A stretch of 35,309 nucleotides of DNA from an uncultured Pseudomonadota bacterium (GTDB lineage: Bacteria; Desulfobacterota; Binatia; Binatales; Binataceae), in contig CALAOW010000078.1 of NCBI GenBank assembly GCA_937889395.1, positions 1 to 35,309 of the forward strand, written 5' to 3'. The first letter of the stretch is position 1. The number at the start of each line of letters is the position of its first letter. Below, in pieces: positions 1-7,530 of the stretch. The position numbers and the translations under genes are program-made. A model generated the notes under the pieces. The model did not search any database. It was not told the origin of the DNA and worked only from the letters and a program-made list of their open reading frames with translations.

Positions 1-712
1 GGTACTGGCGTCCGCGCAGCCGGCCCTGCTCGACCGTGACCCACGCGGCCTTGGTGAGCTCCTGTACCAGCCCGATGAACAATCCGATCGCAAGACCGGT
101 GACCGCTTCGCCGAAGAACCGCGAAGGCAGGCCGCCGCCGCCGATCGCGCCGATCAAATCGAAGCCGATTCCACCGACCGCTCCGCCTAGCAGTCCGCCC
201 AGCGCTCCCTTGGGAACATTTTCCATCGTGAGCGTCGCCAATCCCACGCCGGCGCCCACCAGCGCTCCGTCGATTGCCCATCCCAGGAGTCTTGCGATGA
301 CGAGAGTTACGATCGAGCCCGAAACCAGCTCGCCATTTGGGCTGAAGCCGACTCCGCCTGCCGTGAGAACCAAGTTGAACACATAATTTCCGAAGTAAGT
401 GGAGACCAGCGAGAGCAGCGCGCATATCGCGAAGCCGCGAATGAAGCGGCGCTTGGCCTCCGGCGTTACGCGAACGTCGGAGGTATCCACGGCCGTGATG
501 AACGCACCGATCGCGCCCGCAGCAAACGCCGCCGAAATGTAGTACGCGACCATTTCGCCCGTCGTCTGTGCTTGGCCGAGATGAGAGTTGTGCGAGGCCA
601 GCTCGACGGGGAGCCATCCGATCGCGCCGCCAACCAGGCCCGCAAGGGCCTTGAACGTCAGTTCGCGCCGGTTCAGAGAGTCGCTTTTGAGTAGAGCTAG
701 AGGTGAATTCAC
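1..712 (-). CDS. Glycine-zipper multi-helix membrane protein, partial (possible FHA protein)
   Basis: Translating the minus strand from a GTG at 712 gives an uninterrupted frame that leaves the window at base 1, so only the N-terminal part is seen. After a short polar start come several hydrophobic segments rich in glycine (patterns such as GGLLGGAVGGIGF and GLAIGLFIGLVQE), typical of packed glycine-zipper helices. The last visible residues (VEQGRLRGRQY) resemble the junction in which such membrane segments lead into a C-terminal FHA phosphopeptide-binding domain; that domain would lie outside the window, so this is an inference. A TATGAT -10 (761-766) with TTTCCA (783-788) sits upstream on the same strand. 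The frame stays open slightly upstream of 712, so the start is uncertain. The reading frame on the opposite strand here is a shadow. Confidence 0.6.
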   Translation of the reverse strand, partial: MNSPLALLKSDSLNRRELTFKALAGLVGGAIGWLPVELASHNSHLGQAQTTGEMVAYYISAAFAAGAIGAFITAVDTSDVRVTPEAKRRFIRGFAICALLSLVSTYFGNYVFNLVLTAGGVGFSPNGELVSGSIVTLVIARLLGWAIDGALVGAGVGLATLTMENVPKGALGGLLGGAVGGIGFDLIGAIGGGGLPSRFFGEAVTGLAIGLFIGLVQELTKAAWVTVEQGRLRGRQY

Positions 713-760
713 GCCGTCCCCGGCATACGCATCCAGTGAAAAAGTGAAAAAGTTAGAAAT

Positions 761-788
761 ATCATAGCCCGCAGCGGGTCGGTGGAAA
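761..788 (-). promoter_or_regulatory. Possible sigma70-type promoter for the membrane protein at 1-712
   Basis: On the minus strand TTTCCA (788-783) and TATGAT (766-761) are 16 bases apart and would start transcription about 40 bases before the GTG at 712. The rest of 713-931 holds a tandem GTGAAAAA-type repeat (about 735-750) and no other gene. Confidence 0.3.
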
Positions 789-931
789 ACGCTCTGCGCA
801 AACGGCGCGCCTTCGACGGTCGAGCGACGGGGCACCCGGTTCCCCGCGATTCCCGAACTTGATATTGAAGGGGTTGACGGTCGGCGATATCACCGCCGAG
901 GACATTACCCCGACCCGCGAGGAGGCCCCCC

Positions 932-1081
932 ATGTCACCATTGCTATTGATACTAATCCTGTTGTTGCTGTTTGGCGGTGGCGGCGGTTATTACGCCTAC
1001 GGACCCGCAGGCGGAATCGGGATCGGCGGCGTTATTTTAATCATCCTAATCGTGATGCTTGTGAGCCGACGACGAATATGA
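932..1081 (+). CDS. Small DUF3309-type membrane peptide (49 aa)
   Basis: A 49-codon frame begins at ATG 932 behind a strong GAGGAGG ribosome site (918-924). It encodes two hydrophobic stretches (MSPLLLILILLLLFGG and GGVILIILIVMLVS) separated by a Gly/Tyr/Pro linker (YYAYGPAGG) and a basic end (SRRRI). This two-helix layout with a YGPAGG-like centre matches the small DUF3309 proteins found in many Proteobacteria, whose function is unknown. Its TGA overlaps the ATG of the following enoyl-CoA hydratase by four bases (ATGA), implying translational coupling. Any frame reading through this region as an N-terminal extension of the hydratase would be wrong, because the ribosome site and the coupling place the hydratase start at 1078. 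Confidence 0.72.
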   Translation: MSPLLLILILLLLFGGGGGYYAYGPAGGIGIGGVILIILIVMLVSRRRI

Positions 1082-1857
1082 GCGTCGATTTGTCGGTCGA
1101 AAGCGGTCTTGCGGAGATTGTCCTAAACCGGCCTGAGAAGATGAACGCGTTGAACGACGCGATGGCGGGCGAGCTGACCGAGTGCCTGGAGCGCGCGGCG
1201 TCGCAGGGCGTGCGCGCGATGATGATCCGCGGTGAAGGGCCGGCGTTCTCGATGGGACGGGAGCTCGCGGATGCCGACCCGAGCATCGAAGACGCCGCAG
1301 CGATAATCGAGAACACCTTCAATCCGCTGATCAAGCGAATCGTCGCGTTCCCGGCGCCAACCTTTGCCGCGGTTCACGGCGCGTGCCTGGGAGTCGGACT
1401 GGGGCTGGCGCTGGCATGCGACGTGGTCTATGTCGCCGACGACAACGAGACGAAGATCGGTTCGCCGTTCGCGCGTGTCGGCGCAGTGCTGGACTCGGGC
1501 GGCCATTCGTTTTTCGTCTCGCGCCTGGGAGCCCATCGCGCGCTCGAACTCATCTACACGGGACGACTGCTCTCGGGCGCCGAAGCGGCCCAGCTCGGAC
1601 TCGTCAATCGCAGCATCGCGAAGGATTCTCTCGTCGCGGAGACCAGGAAAGTTGCCGCGCAGGTGGCGCTCGGTCCGACCGCGGCGTTTATGCAATCGAA
1701 GCATTTGGTACGCAGGATAGACGAGGAGGCGATGGGCCTGTTCGCGGTTCTGAATTGCGAGGCTCAGGCGCAAGGCGCAGCAGAGCGGACGGCCGACTAC
1801 AAGGAAGGCATCGCGGCCTTTCAGCAAAAACGCTCGCCAAAGTTCCACGGCAAGTAG
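1078..1857 (+). CDS. Enoyl-CoA hydratase/isomerase family protein, PaaG-like
   Basis: 259 residues, full length for the crotonase family. Visible hallmarks are the N-terminal LNRPEKMNALN segment, the oxyanion-hole region around GACLGVGLGLALACDVVY (about residues 98-115) and the segment VGAVLDSGGHSFFVSRLG. The aspartate in LDSGG takes the position used by PaaG-type isomerases (2-(1,2-epoxy-1,2-dihydrophenyl)acetyl-CoA isomerase and delta3-delta2 enoyl-CoA isomerases), and the paired glutamates of classical hydratases are not evident. An isomerase-like reaction on a CoA thioester in beta-oxidation or aromatic degradation is therefore more likely than plain hydration; the substrate cannot be told. 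The start at 1078 overlaps the stop of the small membrane peptide. A palindromic repeat begins at its stop codon. Confidence 0.85.
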   Translation: MSVDLSVESGLAEIVLNRPEKMNALNDAMAGELTECLERAASQGVRAMMIRGEGPAFSMGRELADADPSIEDAAAIIENTFNPLIKRIVAFPAPTFAAVHGACLGVGLGLALACDVVYVADDNETKIGSPFARVGAVLDSGGHSFFVSRLGAHRALELIYTGRLLSGAEAAQLGLVNRSIAKDSLVAETRKVAAQVALGPTAAFMQSKHLVRRIDEEAMGLFAVLNCEAQAQGAAERTADYKEGIAAFQQKRSPKFHGK

Positions 1858-1889
1858 CAGGGGTGACCCCTGCACCCAATATTAAAACA
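1857..1889 (+). repeat. Dispersed palindromic repeat, copy 1
   Basis: Contains the near-perfect palindrome GCAGGGGTGACCCCTGC followed by ACCC, A/T-rich bases and TTAA. The same unit occurs twice at 12034-12094. Here it lies between convergent genes (the hydratase ends at 1857, the kinase/isomerase at 1937). A GGGC-TTC-GCCC hairpin follows at about 1897-1906, so the region could also help end transcripts from both sides. Confidence 0.7.
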
Positions 1890-1936
1890 AAGATGCGGGC
1901 TTCGCCCTGTTAGAAGGGCAGGGGGCTGGCGCGCGC

Positions 1937-3595
1937 TCAGGCGCGGCGGCGGGAGGCGCGGGTCTTGGCCAGGCGGCGGGCGGCTTCGCCGATTGTGCCC
2001 GCTCGATGCCATCGCGAGTACTCTTCGACGGTGAGGCCGTGGGCGAGTTCCAGGGCGACCGACAATCCCGCGAGCACGAAGACTTCGCCGAGCACGCTGA
2101 TGCGCGGCACGAGCCCGAGTCCGCCGCCTTCGTTGGGGACGGGGACGTGGATGACGAGGTCGGCGAGTTGGGCGAGGGCGGAATCCTTGTTGCCGGTGAT
2201 CGCGATCAACTGCGCGCCCTGTTCGCGAATGGCGCTTGCGGTGGAGAGCAATTCGTCGGTGTTGCCGCTGTTTGAAATCGCGATGACGATGTCGCGCGGA
2301 TTGACCTGTCCGAGGCTGCCGTGGAGGGTTTCGGTCGCGTGCAGAAAAGTGGCGGGCGTGCCGACCGAGCAGAACAGGCTGGCCGCGTAACGTGCAACGT
2401 GCTCGGGCTTGCCGACACCGGTGACGTGGACGCGGCCGCCGCGGCCGAGCGCGGTGCGAATAACCTCGACGGTGCGCGAGATGGCGGCGAGGTTCAATCC
2501 GGCGCGCATCTTGGCAAGTTCGGCAAGCGCGAGGTCGAAGAATTTTTCGACTTCTCCGGTCGAATCGCCGATGGCCGCTTCGCGCGGCTCGCTATCGAGG
2601 TGCGGCGTGGGCAGCGCGATCGTCTCGCCATACAAGTCGAGAATTTCCTCGCGCACTTCGAATCCCGACGGAAACGCGCCAAGGCGCGTGACCGCGACCG
2701 CTCCGGCGGCATTGGCGAGCCGCCCGATCTTGTCCCACGGTATCCCGAACCGCAGGCCCGCGAAGACGCCGGCAAGGAATGCGTCGCCGGCGCCGGTGGA
2801 GTCGATCTGCTTGACCTTGAAGGCGGGCACGCGAATGGAAGTCTCGCGCGCGGCGATCGCGCATCCCTTGTCGCCGTCGGTGATCATGACCGCGCGATTT
2901 CCGTAGCGGGTGCGAATCGCTTCGGCCATTTTCAGGGGATCGCGGCCGTTGCCGGTGACGATTTCGCGTGCGGCGGCTTTGGCGGGCTTGAGATAAGTCG
3001 CGAGTTTCAACGCCCGTTCGAGTTCGGCGCGCGTGCCGAGCGATCCGATCGCGTCGGAGGGCGGCACGTCAACGTCGAGAACGGTGGGAATGGAATGGGT
3101 GCGCGCGAAGAGCAGAATTGCGAGCACGGTGCGAATCGGGAGCTGCGAAATCTCGGTCGAAACGAGATTGGCGCGGCGGATGAACGCGCCGTGGCGGTTG
3201 CGGACCTCGGTGGGAGTGAGCTCGCCGGTCGCGCCGCGCGCCATGTAGATAGCGCGCTCGCCGTTGGCGTCCACGAAGATGGTCGCGAAGGCGCTGGCGC
3301 TACCGTCGAAGGTCAGGTGATGGCGAATGCCGAGGCGATCCATCCCGTCGCGGAGGAACTCGCCGTTGCGGTCGTCGCCCATCTTGCCGAAGATGCCGGT
3401 TTTGAGGCCGAGGATTCGGGCCCATCCGAGATGGTTCAGGGTCAGCCCGCCGACCTGCGTGCGTTCGATGGCGGCGCTGGCGGTATGCGCGCGGAGCAGA
3501 ATTTTTTCGTCGGCGCGGATAATCCGCGGGGTGCGATAGAACAGGTCAACGACCATGCTCCCGCATCCGACGACATCGAGTTTTTCTTCAGCCAT
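1937..3595 (-). CDS. PfkB-family sugar kinase fused to a KpsF/GutQ-like SIS isomerase domain
   Basis: 552 residues when started at the ATG at 3595, five bases after the upstream gene stops; an earlier in-frame start would overlap that gene. Residues 1 to about 325 are a ribokinase/PfkB fold: an early GCGSMVVDLFYRTP strand, the VGGLTLNHLGWARILG sugar-site segment and the ATP/anion-hole signature DSTGAGDAFLAG near residue 265, whose Asp is the family's catalytic base. Residues about 365-515 form a SIS domain (GVGKPEHVARYAA, SVGTPATFLHATETLHG, ISNSGNTDE) like KpsF/GutQ/KdsD arabinose-5-phosphate isomerases, but without their CBS pair. One chain would thus phosphorylate a sugar and isomerise a sugar phosphate. 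With the DapA/NanA-type aldolase upstream it looks like a small keto-deoxy-sugar or ulosonate module; that pathway is inferred. Confidence 0.85.
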   Translation of the reverse strand: MAEEKLDVVGCGSMVVDLFYRTPRIIRADEKILLRAHTASAAIERTQVGGLTLNHLGWARILGLKTGIFGKMGDDRNGEFLRDGMDRLGIRHHLTFDGSASAFATIFVDANGERAIYMARGATGELTPTEVRNRHGAFIRRANLVSTEISQLPIRTVLAILLFARTHSIPTVLDVDVPPSDAIGSLGTRAELERALKLATYLKPAKAAAREIVTGNGRDPLKMAEAIRTRYGNRAVMITDGDKGCAIAARETSIRVPAFKVKQIDSTGAGDAFLAGVFAGLRFGIPWDKIGRLANAAGAVAVTRLGAFPSGFEVREEILDLYGETIALPTPHLDSEPREAAIGDSTGEVEKFFDLALAELAKMRAGLNLAAISRTVEVIRTALGRGGRVHVTGVGKPEHVARYAASLFCSVGTPATFLHATETLHGSLGQVNPRDIVIAISNSGNTDELLSTASAIREQGAQLIAITGNKDSALAQLADLVIHVPVPNEGGGLGLVPRISVLGEVFVLAGLSVALELAHGLTVEEYSRWHRAGTIGEAARRLAKTRASRRRA

Positions 3596-3600
3596 TGCTC

Positions 3601-4722
3601 TCAACCGATTTTTTTTGCGCCCGCGCGATCCCCCGAATCGTATTCGCTGACCCATCCGCGTTCCAGCATCGCGGCGGTGCGCTCGCGCAGGCTTAAGAAT
3701 CGTGCGGAGAATTCGCGGCGCTCGGTGTCGCTGAGTGGCGGTGTGCCCGCGGCGACGGCGTCGCTGTCGATGACGCCGATTTCTTTTAGCGAGGCTTTAA
3801 GCGATGCGATCGTCGGGCGCCATGCCCTGGCGCCGCGCCGGAAGGTGCATGCGATGCGAAATTCGTCGATTGCATCAGAATACAACCGCATCAATTCGAC
3901 GTCGCCCGAGCGACAGACCTGCCATGCGCGCTGCCATTCGCGCGGCATCGCATTGGCGGGGCCGGCGACGACGCCGTAGGGACGGGTGCGCTGAGTGAGG
4001 TAGCGGTTCCAGTAGTGGCGCATGCGATCGCCGACGCCTTCGGGCGGGGCGAACAAATCGAAGATGAGGTAGGGGTTGCCGGCGTAGATGGCGAATTCGT
4101 GACCCGCCTTGAAGTGCGATGCGGCGCGAGTGTAGTTGCCGATGACGGTTTTGCCGGCGGTGACTTTTATTCCGCGCACGTACGGCAGCCGGCTCATCGC
4201 CTTGACGTCGCGGGTATGCAGGTGGGGCGATTTGCCGGGCGCGGCGATGCCGGCGTTGTCATAGAGGAACAGCGGAAGCATCCGGCCCGCGCGGTCGAAC
4301 ACCGCGCCGATGTCGCGCTCGACGAATTCGGCGGGATGCTCGAGGTCCTTGATCGAGAGGGGAGCGACCACGACCGCGTCGGCGCCGGCGCGGAGCGCGT
4401 GGGTGAGATTGTCGAGCGTGTCGCTTCGCGTATGCGCGGTGATGCCGGCCCATGCTTCGATTTTCTTGGCGGCAGACGCGCGCGCCCGGCGGCATTCCTC
4501 GATGGCGATTCGTGCGACCGCCTGGCGGCGCGGGTTGTCGATGCGATCCCATTCGCCGGTGGTGCCTGCGGCAAAGATTATGTCGGCGCCGGCGCCGTCC
4601 TGGAGCGCATAGCGAACGACAGCGCGCTGCTGGTCTTCGAGGATGCGGCCGCGGGCGTCGAGAATCGTGACGACGGGGACGCAGAGGCCGGGGCGCGGGA
4701 TATAGTCGGCGAGCGAATCCAC
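3601..4722 (-). CDS. DapA/NanA-superfamily pyruvate aldolase
   Basis: 373 residues from GTG 4722. The class I aldolase hallmarks of the dihydrodipicolinate synthase family are in order: AGTTGEW (the pyruvate-carboxylate binding TTGE-type motif), FLYDNAG with the proton-relay tyrosine, and GIKVTAG with the Schiff-base lysine. The family usually has about 300 residues; the extra length is a C-terminal tail of some 60 residues. It lies five bases upstream of the PfkB-SIS fusion on the same strand, so a joint pathway that makes or breaks a 2-keto-3-deoxy sugar acid is plausible. True DapA function is not supported by the context, since no lysine genes are nearby. An in-frame start further upstream (4824) would overlap the previous gene; the GTG sits seven bases after a TAGAAT -10-like element. 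Confidence 0.8.
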   Translation of the reverse strand: MDSLADYIPRPGLCVPVVTILDARGRILEDQQRAVVRYALQDGAGADIIFAAGTTGEWDRIDNPRRQAVARIAIEECRRARASAAKKIEAWAGITAHTRSDTLDNLTHALRAGADAVVVAPLSIKDLEHPAEFVERDIGAVFDRAGRMLPLFLYDNAGIAAPGKSPHLHTRDVKAMSRLPYVRGIKVTAGKTVIGNYTRAASHFKAGHEFAIYAGNPYLIFDLFAPPEGVGDRMRHYWNRYLTQRTRPYGVVAGPANAMPREWQRAWQVCRSGDVELMRLYSDAIDEFRIACTFRRGARAWRPTIASLKASLKEIGVIDSDAVAAGTPPLSDTERREFSARFLSLRERTAAMLERGWVSEYDSGDRAGAKKIG

Positions 4723-4729
4723 GGCGGCG

Positions 4730-4735
4730 ATTCTA
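4730..4735 (-). promoter_or_regulatory. TAGAAT -10-like element seven bases before the aldolase start
   Basis: On the minus strand TAGAAT is followed by exactly seven bases and then the GTG at 4722, which would place the transcript start at the start codon. No convincing -35 is seen 17 bases upstream, so this is a weak call. Confidence 0.25.
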
Positions 4736-4784
4736 GCAGAAGCGGGGGAGGGCTGCTGCCCGGATGGGATCGGGGGGGGCGCGG

Positions 4785-5486
4785 CTAGCCGATGCCGAGT
4801 GCGAGATTGGTGATGAAGCTCCAATGACGCTCGTCGCTGGAGGCGAAGTTCTCGAGCTTCATGCGGATAGTCAGCTTGTAATTGCCGTCGCCGGAGAGGG
4901 CGGCGGCGGGAGGATTCTCGTACCAGATGCCCTTTTTGCAGACGTCGATCATCATCTGATCGATTTTCGCCTTGCCGGAGTGTTGTTCGAGGATGAGTTC
5001 GGTGAGCTTGCCGCTTTTGTCCAGGATTGCCGTGATGACGACGGGCTTGAGTTCGGTGGGCAGCTTGGTTCGCGAAATATCCTCGGTTTTCTCGGCGATA
5101 GTGAGTTGCACATACACGCGATCGAGTATCACTGCGGAAAAATTTCCGAACTTGGCGGCCTTGTCGTTCAGCAGGCGCACCGTGCCGGGATTTCTTTCGG
5201 TACCGACCTGGCGCGAGATGCCGGGCTCGGTCTCAAAGGTGCGGGGCCCGGCCGAGACCGCGGCTTGGTCGCGCAACAGTCCTTCGCCGGGGGCAGGAAC
5301 CGCGTTGGCGCCAAGCGGATCGATGGGGGCGTCGGAGACGGCCGACAAATCGCTCAACAACTTCGGTTGCGGGCCGGCGTCGGGGATGCCCGGCGGCGGC
5401 TTGTCATCGGCGGCGCATCCTGCGGTGAGGATTGCGGCGGCAAAGAGCATGGCTGTGAAAAACCGTTTCCGTTGCGTGCGGCTCAT
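4785..5486 (-). CDS. Lipoprotein with TonB C-terminal-like domain
   Basis: 233 residues. The N-terminus is a lipoprotein signal: basic MSRTQRKR, a hydrophobic run and the lipobox LTAGC with Cys near residue 23. A Pro/Ala-rich linker follows. The last ~110 residues (about 120-230) contain the pattern VITAILDKSGKLTELILEQHSGKAKIDQMMIDVCKKG, then an aromatic/Pro turn and a terminal beta-strand pair. This is the beta-alpha-beta arrangement of TonB C-terminal domains, here on a lipid anchor instead of the usual N-terminal transmembrane helix. Its ATG overlaps the upstream exported protein's stop by four bases (ATGA), so the two are co-translated. No ExbB, ExbD or receptor gene is nearby, so energy transduction should not be assumed; a periplasmic scaffold is equally possible. 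Confidence 0.65.
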   Translation of the reverse strand: MSRTQRKRFFTAMLFAAAILTAGCAADDKPPPGIPDAGPQPKLLSDLSAVSDAPIDPLGANAVPAPGEGLLRDQAAVSAGPRTFETEPGISRQVGTERNPGTVRLLNDKAAKFGNFSAVILDRVYVQLTIAEKTEDISRTKLPTELKPVVITAILDKSGKLTELILEQHSGKAKIDQMMIDVCKKGIWYENPPAAALSGDGNYKLTIRMKLENFASSDERHWSFITNLALGIG

Positions 5487-7084
5487 TTGGATTTTTCCTG
5501 CTGGTTATCTTTATCCAAATCCAAAGCGACGATCGCCGGACGCGCATCATTGTAGTCGGCGACGAAAGCGTCGAACAGTTCCTCGCCGAATGCGCGTTCC
5601 TCGGCGCGAACCTGGTCGTTGTGTTTTTTCGCGATCGCATCGCCGATTCGCGCGAGCAACTCGAGCGTGGGCGAGTAATTCAACTGCGCCGTGACGCCGC
5701 CTGAGAAATCGTAAGTCCCGTTGGGGAGCAGGCGCGAGCTGAGGTTTACGTTCATACCCCCATTTCCGGTAGCCAGCCCGCGCAGAAAGTCGCCGGCAAT
5801 CAAGTCCATCATCTGATGTACGCCGGGCGGTGCGATCAGTTGCGGGACCGCGTCCATCCGGTTGACGAAGGTCACGGAGCCCAAGTCGCGGCGGTAGTCA
5901 GTTGCAAATCCAACGTTGGACAGGCCGAAATTCATCGCAAGACTGGTCACCTGCACCGACGCGAGAGTGCGGTAACTGCCGCGCGCGATTTCATTGAGCG
6001 CGATACCGGCGCCGGCTGGTTGCATCGCGTCGTTGAAGGGCGTGAGCAGGCCGCCTTGAATCATCATGGTGAGGCGGATGTGGCCGTGGTCGAAGGCCTC
6101 GCGCATCCAGAAATTTCCGTGCGAATCGAGGATCGCGGATTTCGCCGTCACCGCGGGCACGACTTTGCGATAGAAATCATATAGCAGCGGATATTTCCTG
6201 AGCGCGTCCTGGCGAACTTCGGCATCGACGTTCAAGAGCACGATGGGGCCGGCGGGCGAATTGAATTCGTCGAGCAGGTTGTTGAATTTGAAATAGTGGT
6301 CGAACTTCGCCGCGAGATGCGGCATCTGGCGGTGGAATTTGTCGAGCGCGGCCCGGTCATGGTGGTTGAACGCGCCGGGCGAGGAATCCCACGGCGGTCT
6401 CAGATCGCCGTGAACCTCCCGGAGCGCATCGGCGGATGCGTCAACGATCGCGCCGATGCCGTAGGTATCGATCATCAACTCGCCGGCGAGCGCGGCGGTG
6501 ACGCTCGAAATGTTGGTGGGAGTGGAATCGGGGCCGGGCTTGAGGCCGAACACGCCCGAAAATCGCGACGGCTGCTCAGGGCTGCGCCAGTCGGGGGACA
6601 GCGTGTAGAGATAGCCGGCATCGATTGGCCGTCCGGCGACGCAAATCTGATGCGTGCCGTCGGGCTCGTCGCGCCACGGGATTGCGGGTTTCGAGTAGAG
6701 AGCGGCGGCGCGGATCATTGTCGATTGGCGCGGCGGAAGCAGATCGACGACATCCTGGAGCGCGGGGGCGAGCTTGGGATGGAACGAGATCTTGCGCTGG
6801 AAATCGAGCTGCCGATTGAGGATTGCGATCGCACGCGACGCGCGTGCGGGGCCGGGCGGTGCGAGATAGACGATTGGCGCGAAAAGGGTTCGATTGTCGG
6901 GCGCGAAGCCGGGAGTCGGCGCCAGCGGGGGTTTGGCGGGCGTGGAGATTCGAGGCGGCGCAGCCGTGGCGCCTGACGCGGCGAATGTGGCAATCGGGCA
7001 GATTGTGATTAGAATTGCCGCGGTCAAGGCAGCGACAGCGATTGCGAGCCGAAAAGCCCGAAAAGGCGGTCGCGGCCGGCGAAT
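5483..7084 (-). CDS. Exported protein of unknown function (~530 aa)
   Basis: I do not recognise this family. The frame encodes a classic signal peptide: arginine-rich [11 protein letters not shown], a hydrophobic core and an AxA-like end (ATFAAS). It is followed by a Pro/Ala linker and about 450 residues of mixed polar sequence without transmembrane segments, suggesting a periplasmic or surface protein. The start is unresolved. The only ATG that keeps the signal peptide is at 7165, but it would overlap the 5' end of rpmE on the other strand. An ATT at 7084 gives the neatest signal peptide, and a TTG at 7027 would remove its basic part. Its stop overlaps the start of the downstream TonB-C-like lipoprotein, so the pair probably act together in the envelope. 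Confidence 0.6.
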   Translation of the reverse strand: MRRPRPPFRAFRLAIAVAALTAAILITICPIATFAASGATAAPPRISTPAKPPLAPTPGFAPDNRTLFAPIVYLAPPGPARASRAIAILNRQLDFQRKISFHPKLAPALQDVVDLLPPRQSTMIRAAALYSKPAIPWRDEPDGTHQICVAGRPIDAGYLYTLSPDWRSPEQPSRFSGVFGLKPGPDSTPTNISSVTAALAGELMIDTYGIGAIVDASADALREVHGDLRPPWDSSPGAFNHHDRAALDKFHRQMPHLAAKFDHYFKFNNLLDEFNSPAGPIVLLNVDAEVRQDALRKYPLLYDFYRKVVPAVTAKSAILDSHGNFWMREAFDHGHIRLTMMIQGGLLTPFNDAMQPAGAGIALNEIARGSYRTLASVQVTSLAMNFGLSNVGFATDYRRDLGSVTFVNRMDAVPQLIAPPGVHQMMDLIAGDFLRGLATGNGGMNVNLSSRLLPNGTYDFSGGVTAQLNYSPTLELLARIGDAIAKKHNDQVRAEERAFGEELFDAFVADYNDARPAIVALDLDKDNQQEKSK

Positions 7085-7091
7085 TGTGTGC

Positions 7092-7110
7092 GATACCTTC
7101 GGATGGTATC
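7092..7110. promoter_or_regulatory. Inverted repeat GATACC-N7-GGTATC in the rpmE divergent region
   Basis: A perfect 6-base inverted repeat with a 7-base spacer lies between rpmE and the divergent exported-protein gene. A TTGACA (7113-7118) follows at once on the plus strand, so a protein bound here would cover a -35 region. It could be an operator; which regulator would bind is unknown. Confidence 0.3.
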
Positions 7111-7147
7111 CTTTGACACAACAGGGAAAAGAGTTCGAGACGTAAAA

Positions 7148-7387
7148 ATGAAAGCTGGAATCCATCCTGAATACCGTCGCTGCACAGTAGCCTGTGCGTG
7201 CGGCAATACCTTCGAAACGCGCTCGACGCTCAAGGAGCTGCACGTCGAGGTCTGCTCGAAGTGTCATCCTTTTTACACTGGCACGCAGCGCCTGGTCGAT
7301 ACAGCGGGGCGCGTCGAGCGGTTTAATCGCAAGTACGGCATCAAGAAGCCGGCCGAAAAGACCGCGGAAACAGCCGCCGAGAAGTAG
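7148..7387 (+). CDS. rpmE: 50S ribosomal protein L31, zinc-binding type
   Basis: 79 residues from ATG 7148, matching bacterial bL31 almost end to end: [11 protein letters not shown] at the start, the CxC pair in CACGNTF (Cys16, Cys18), [11 protein letters not shown] with the second Cys pair, and [11 protein letters not shown]. All four zinc-ligand cysteines are present, so this is the Zn-containing C+ form, not the zinc-independent paralogue used under zinc limitation. An in-frame start at 7088 is possible but would add residues unlike L31. The gene heads the run prfA-prmC-murA-his, but a strong terminator hairpin directly after it suggests much of its transcription stops before prfA. Confidence 0.95.
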   Translation: MKAGIHPEYRRCTVACACGNTFETRSTLKELHVEVCSKCHPFYTGTQRLVDTAGRVERFNRKYGIKKPAEKTAETAAEK

Positions 7388-7447
7388 CATAGCAACTCCC
7401 GCCGCCTGCGGTGCGCTACGCACCCGGGTGCGCGGGGGAGAATCCAT

Positions 7448-7481
7448 CGGCACGGCCGCATCGGCCGCGCCGTTTTTGTTT
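7448..7481 (+). terminator. Rho-independent terminator after rpmE
   Basis: An 11-base GC-rich stem (CGGCACGGCCG against CGGCCGCGCCG, one mismatch) with a 3-base loop is followed directly by TTTTTGTTT on the plus strand. It separates the short, highly expressed rpmE from prfA. Confidence 0.75.
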
Positions 7482-7530
7482 CAAGGCGAATTTCAGGTTA
7501 TGGCTTTTTCGGTTCGGGGCGTGAGCGGCG

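Noticed and set aside
36-386. Pro/Ser-rich plus-strand frame at the left edge
   Set aside because: The minus strand reads as a well-formed glycine-zipper membrane protein through the same bases.
2321-3979. 552-codon plus-strand frame across the kinase/isomerase gene
   Set aside because: It spans two real minus-strand genes and their junction, with Gly/Arg/Glu-rich low-complexity sequence; a codon-phase shadow.
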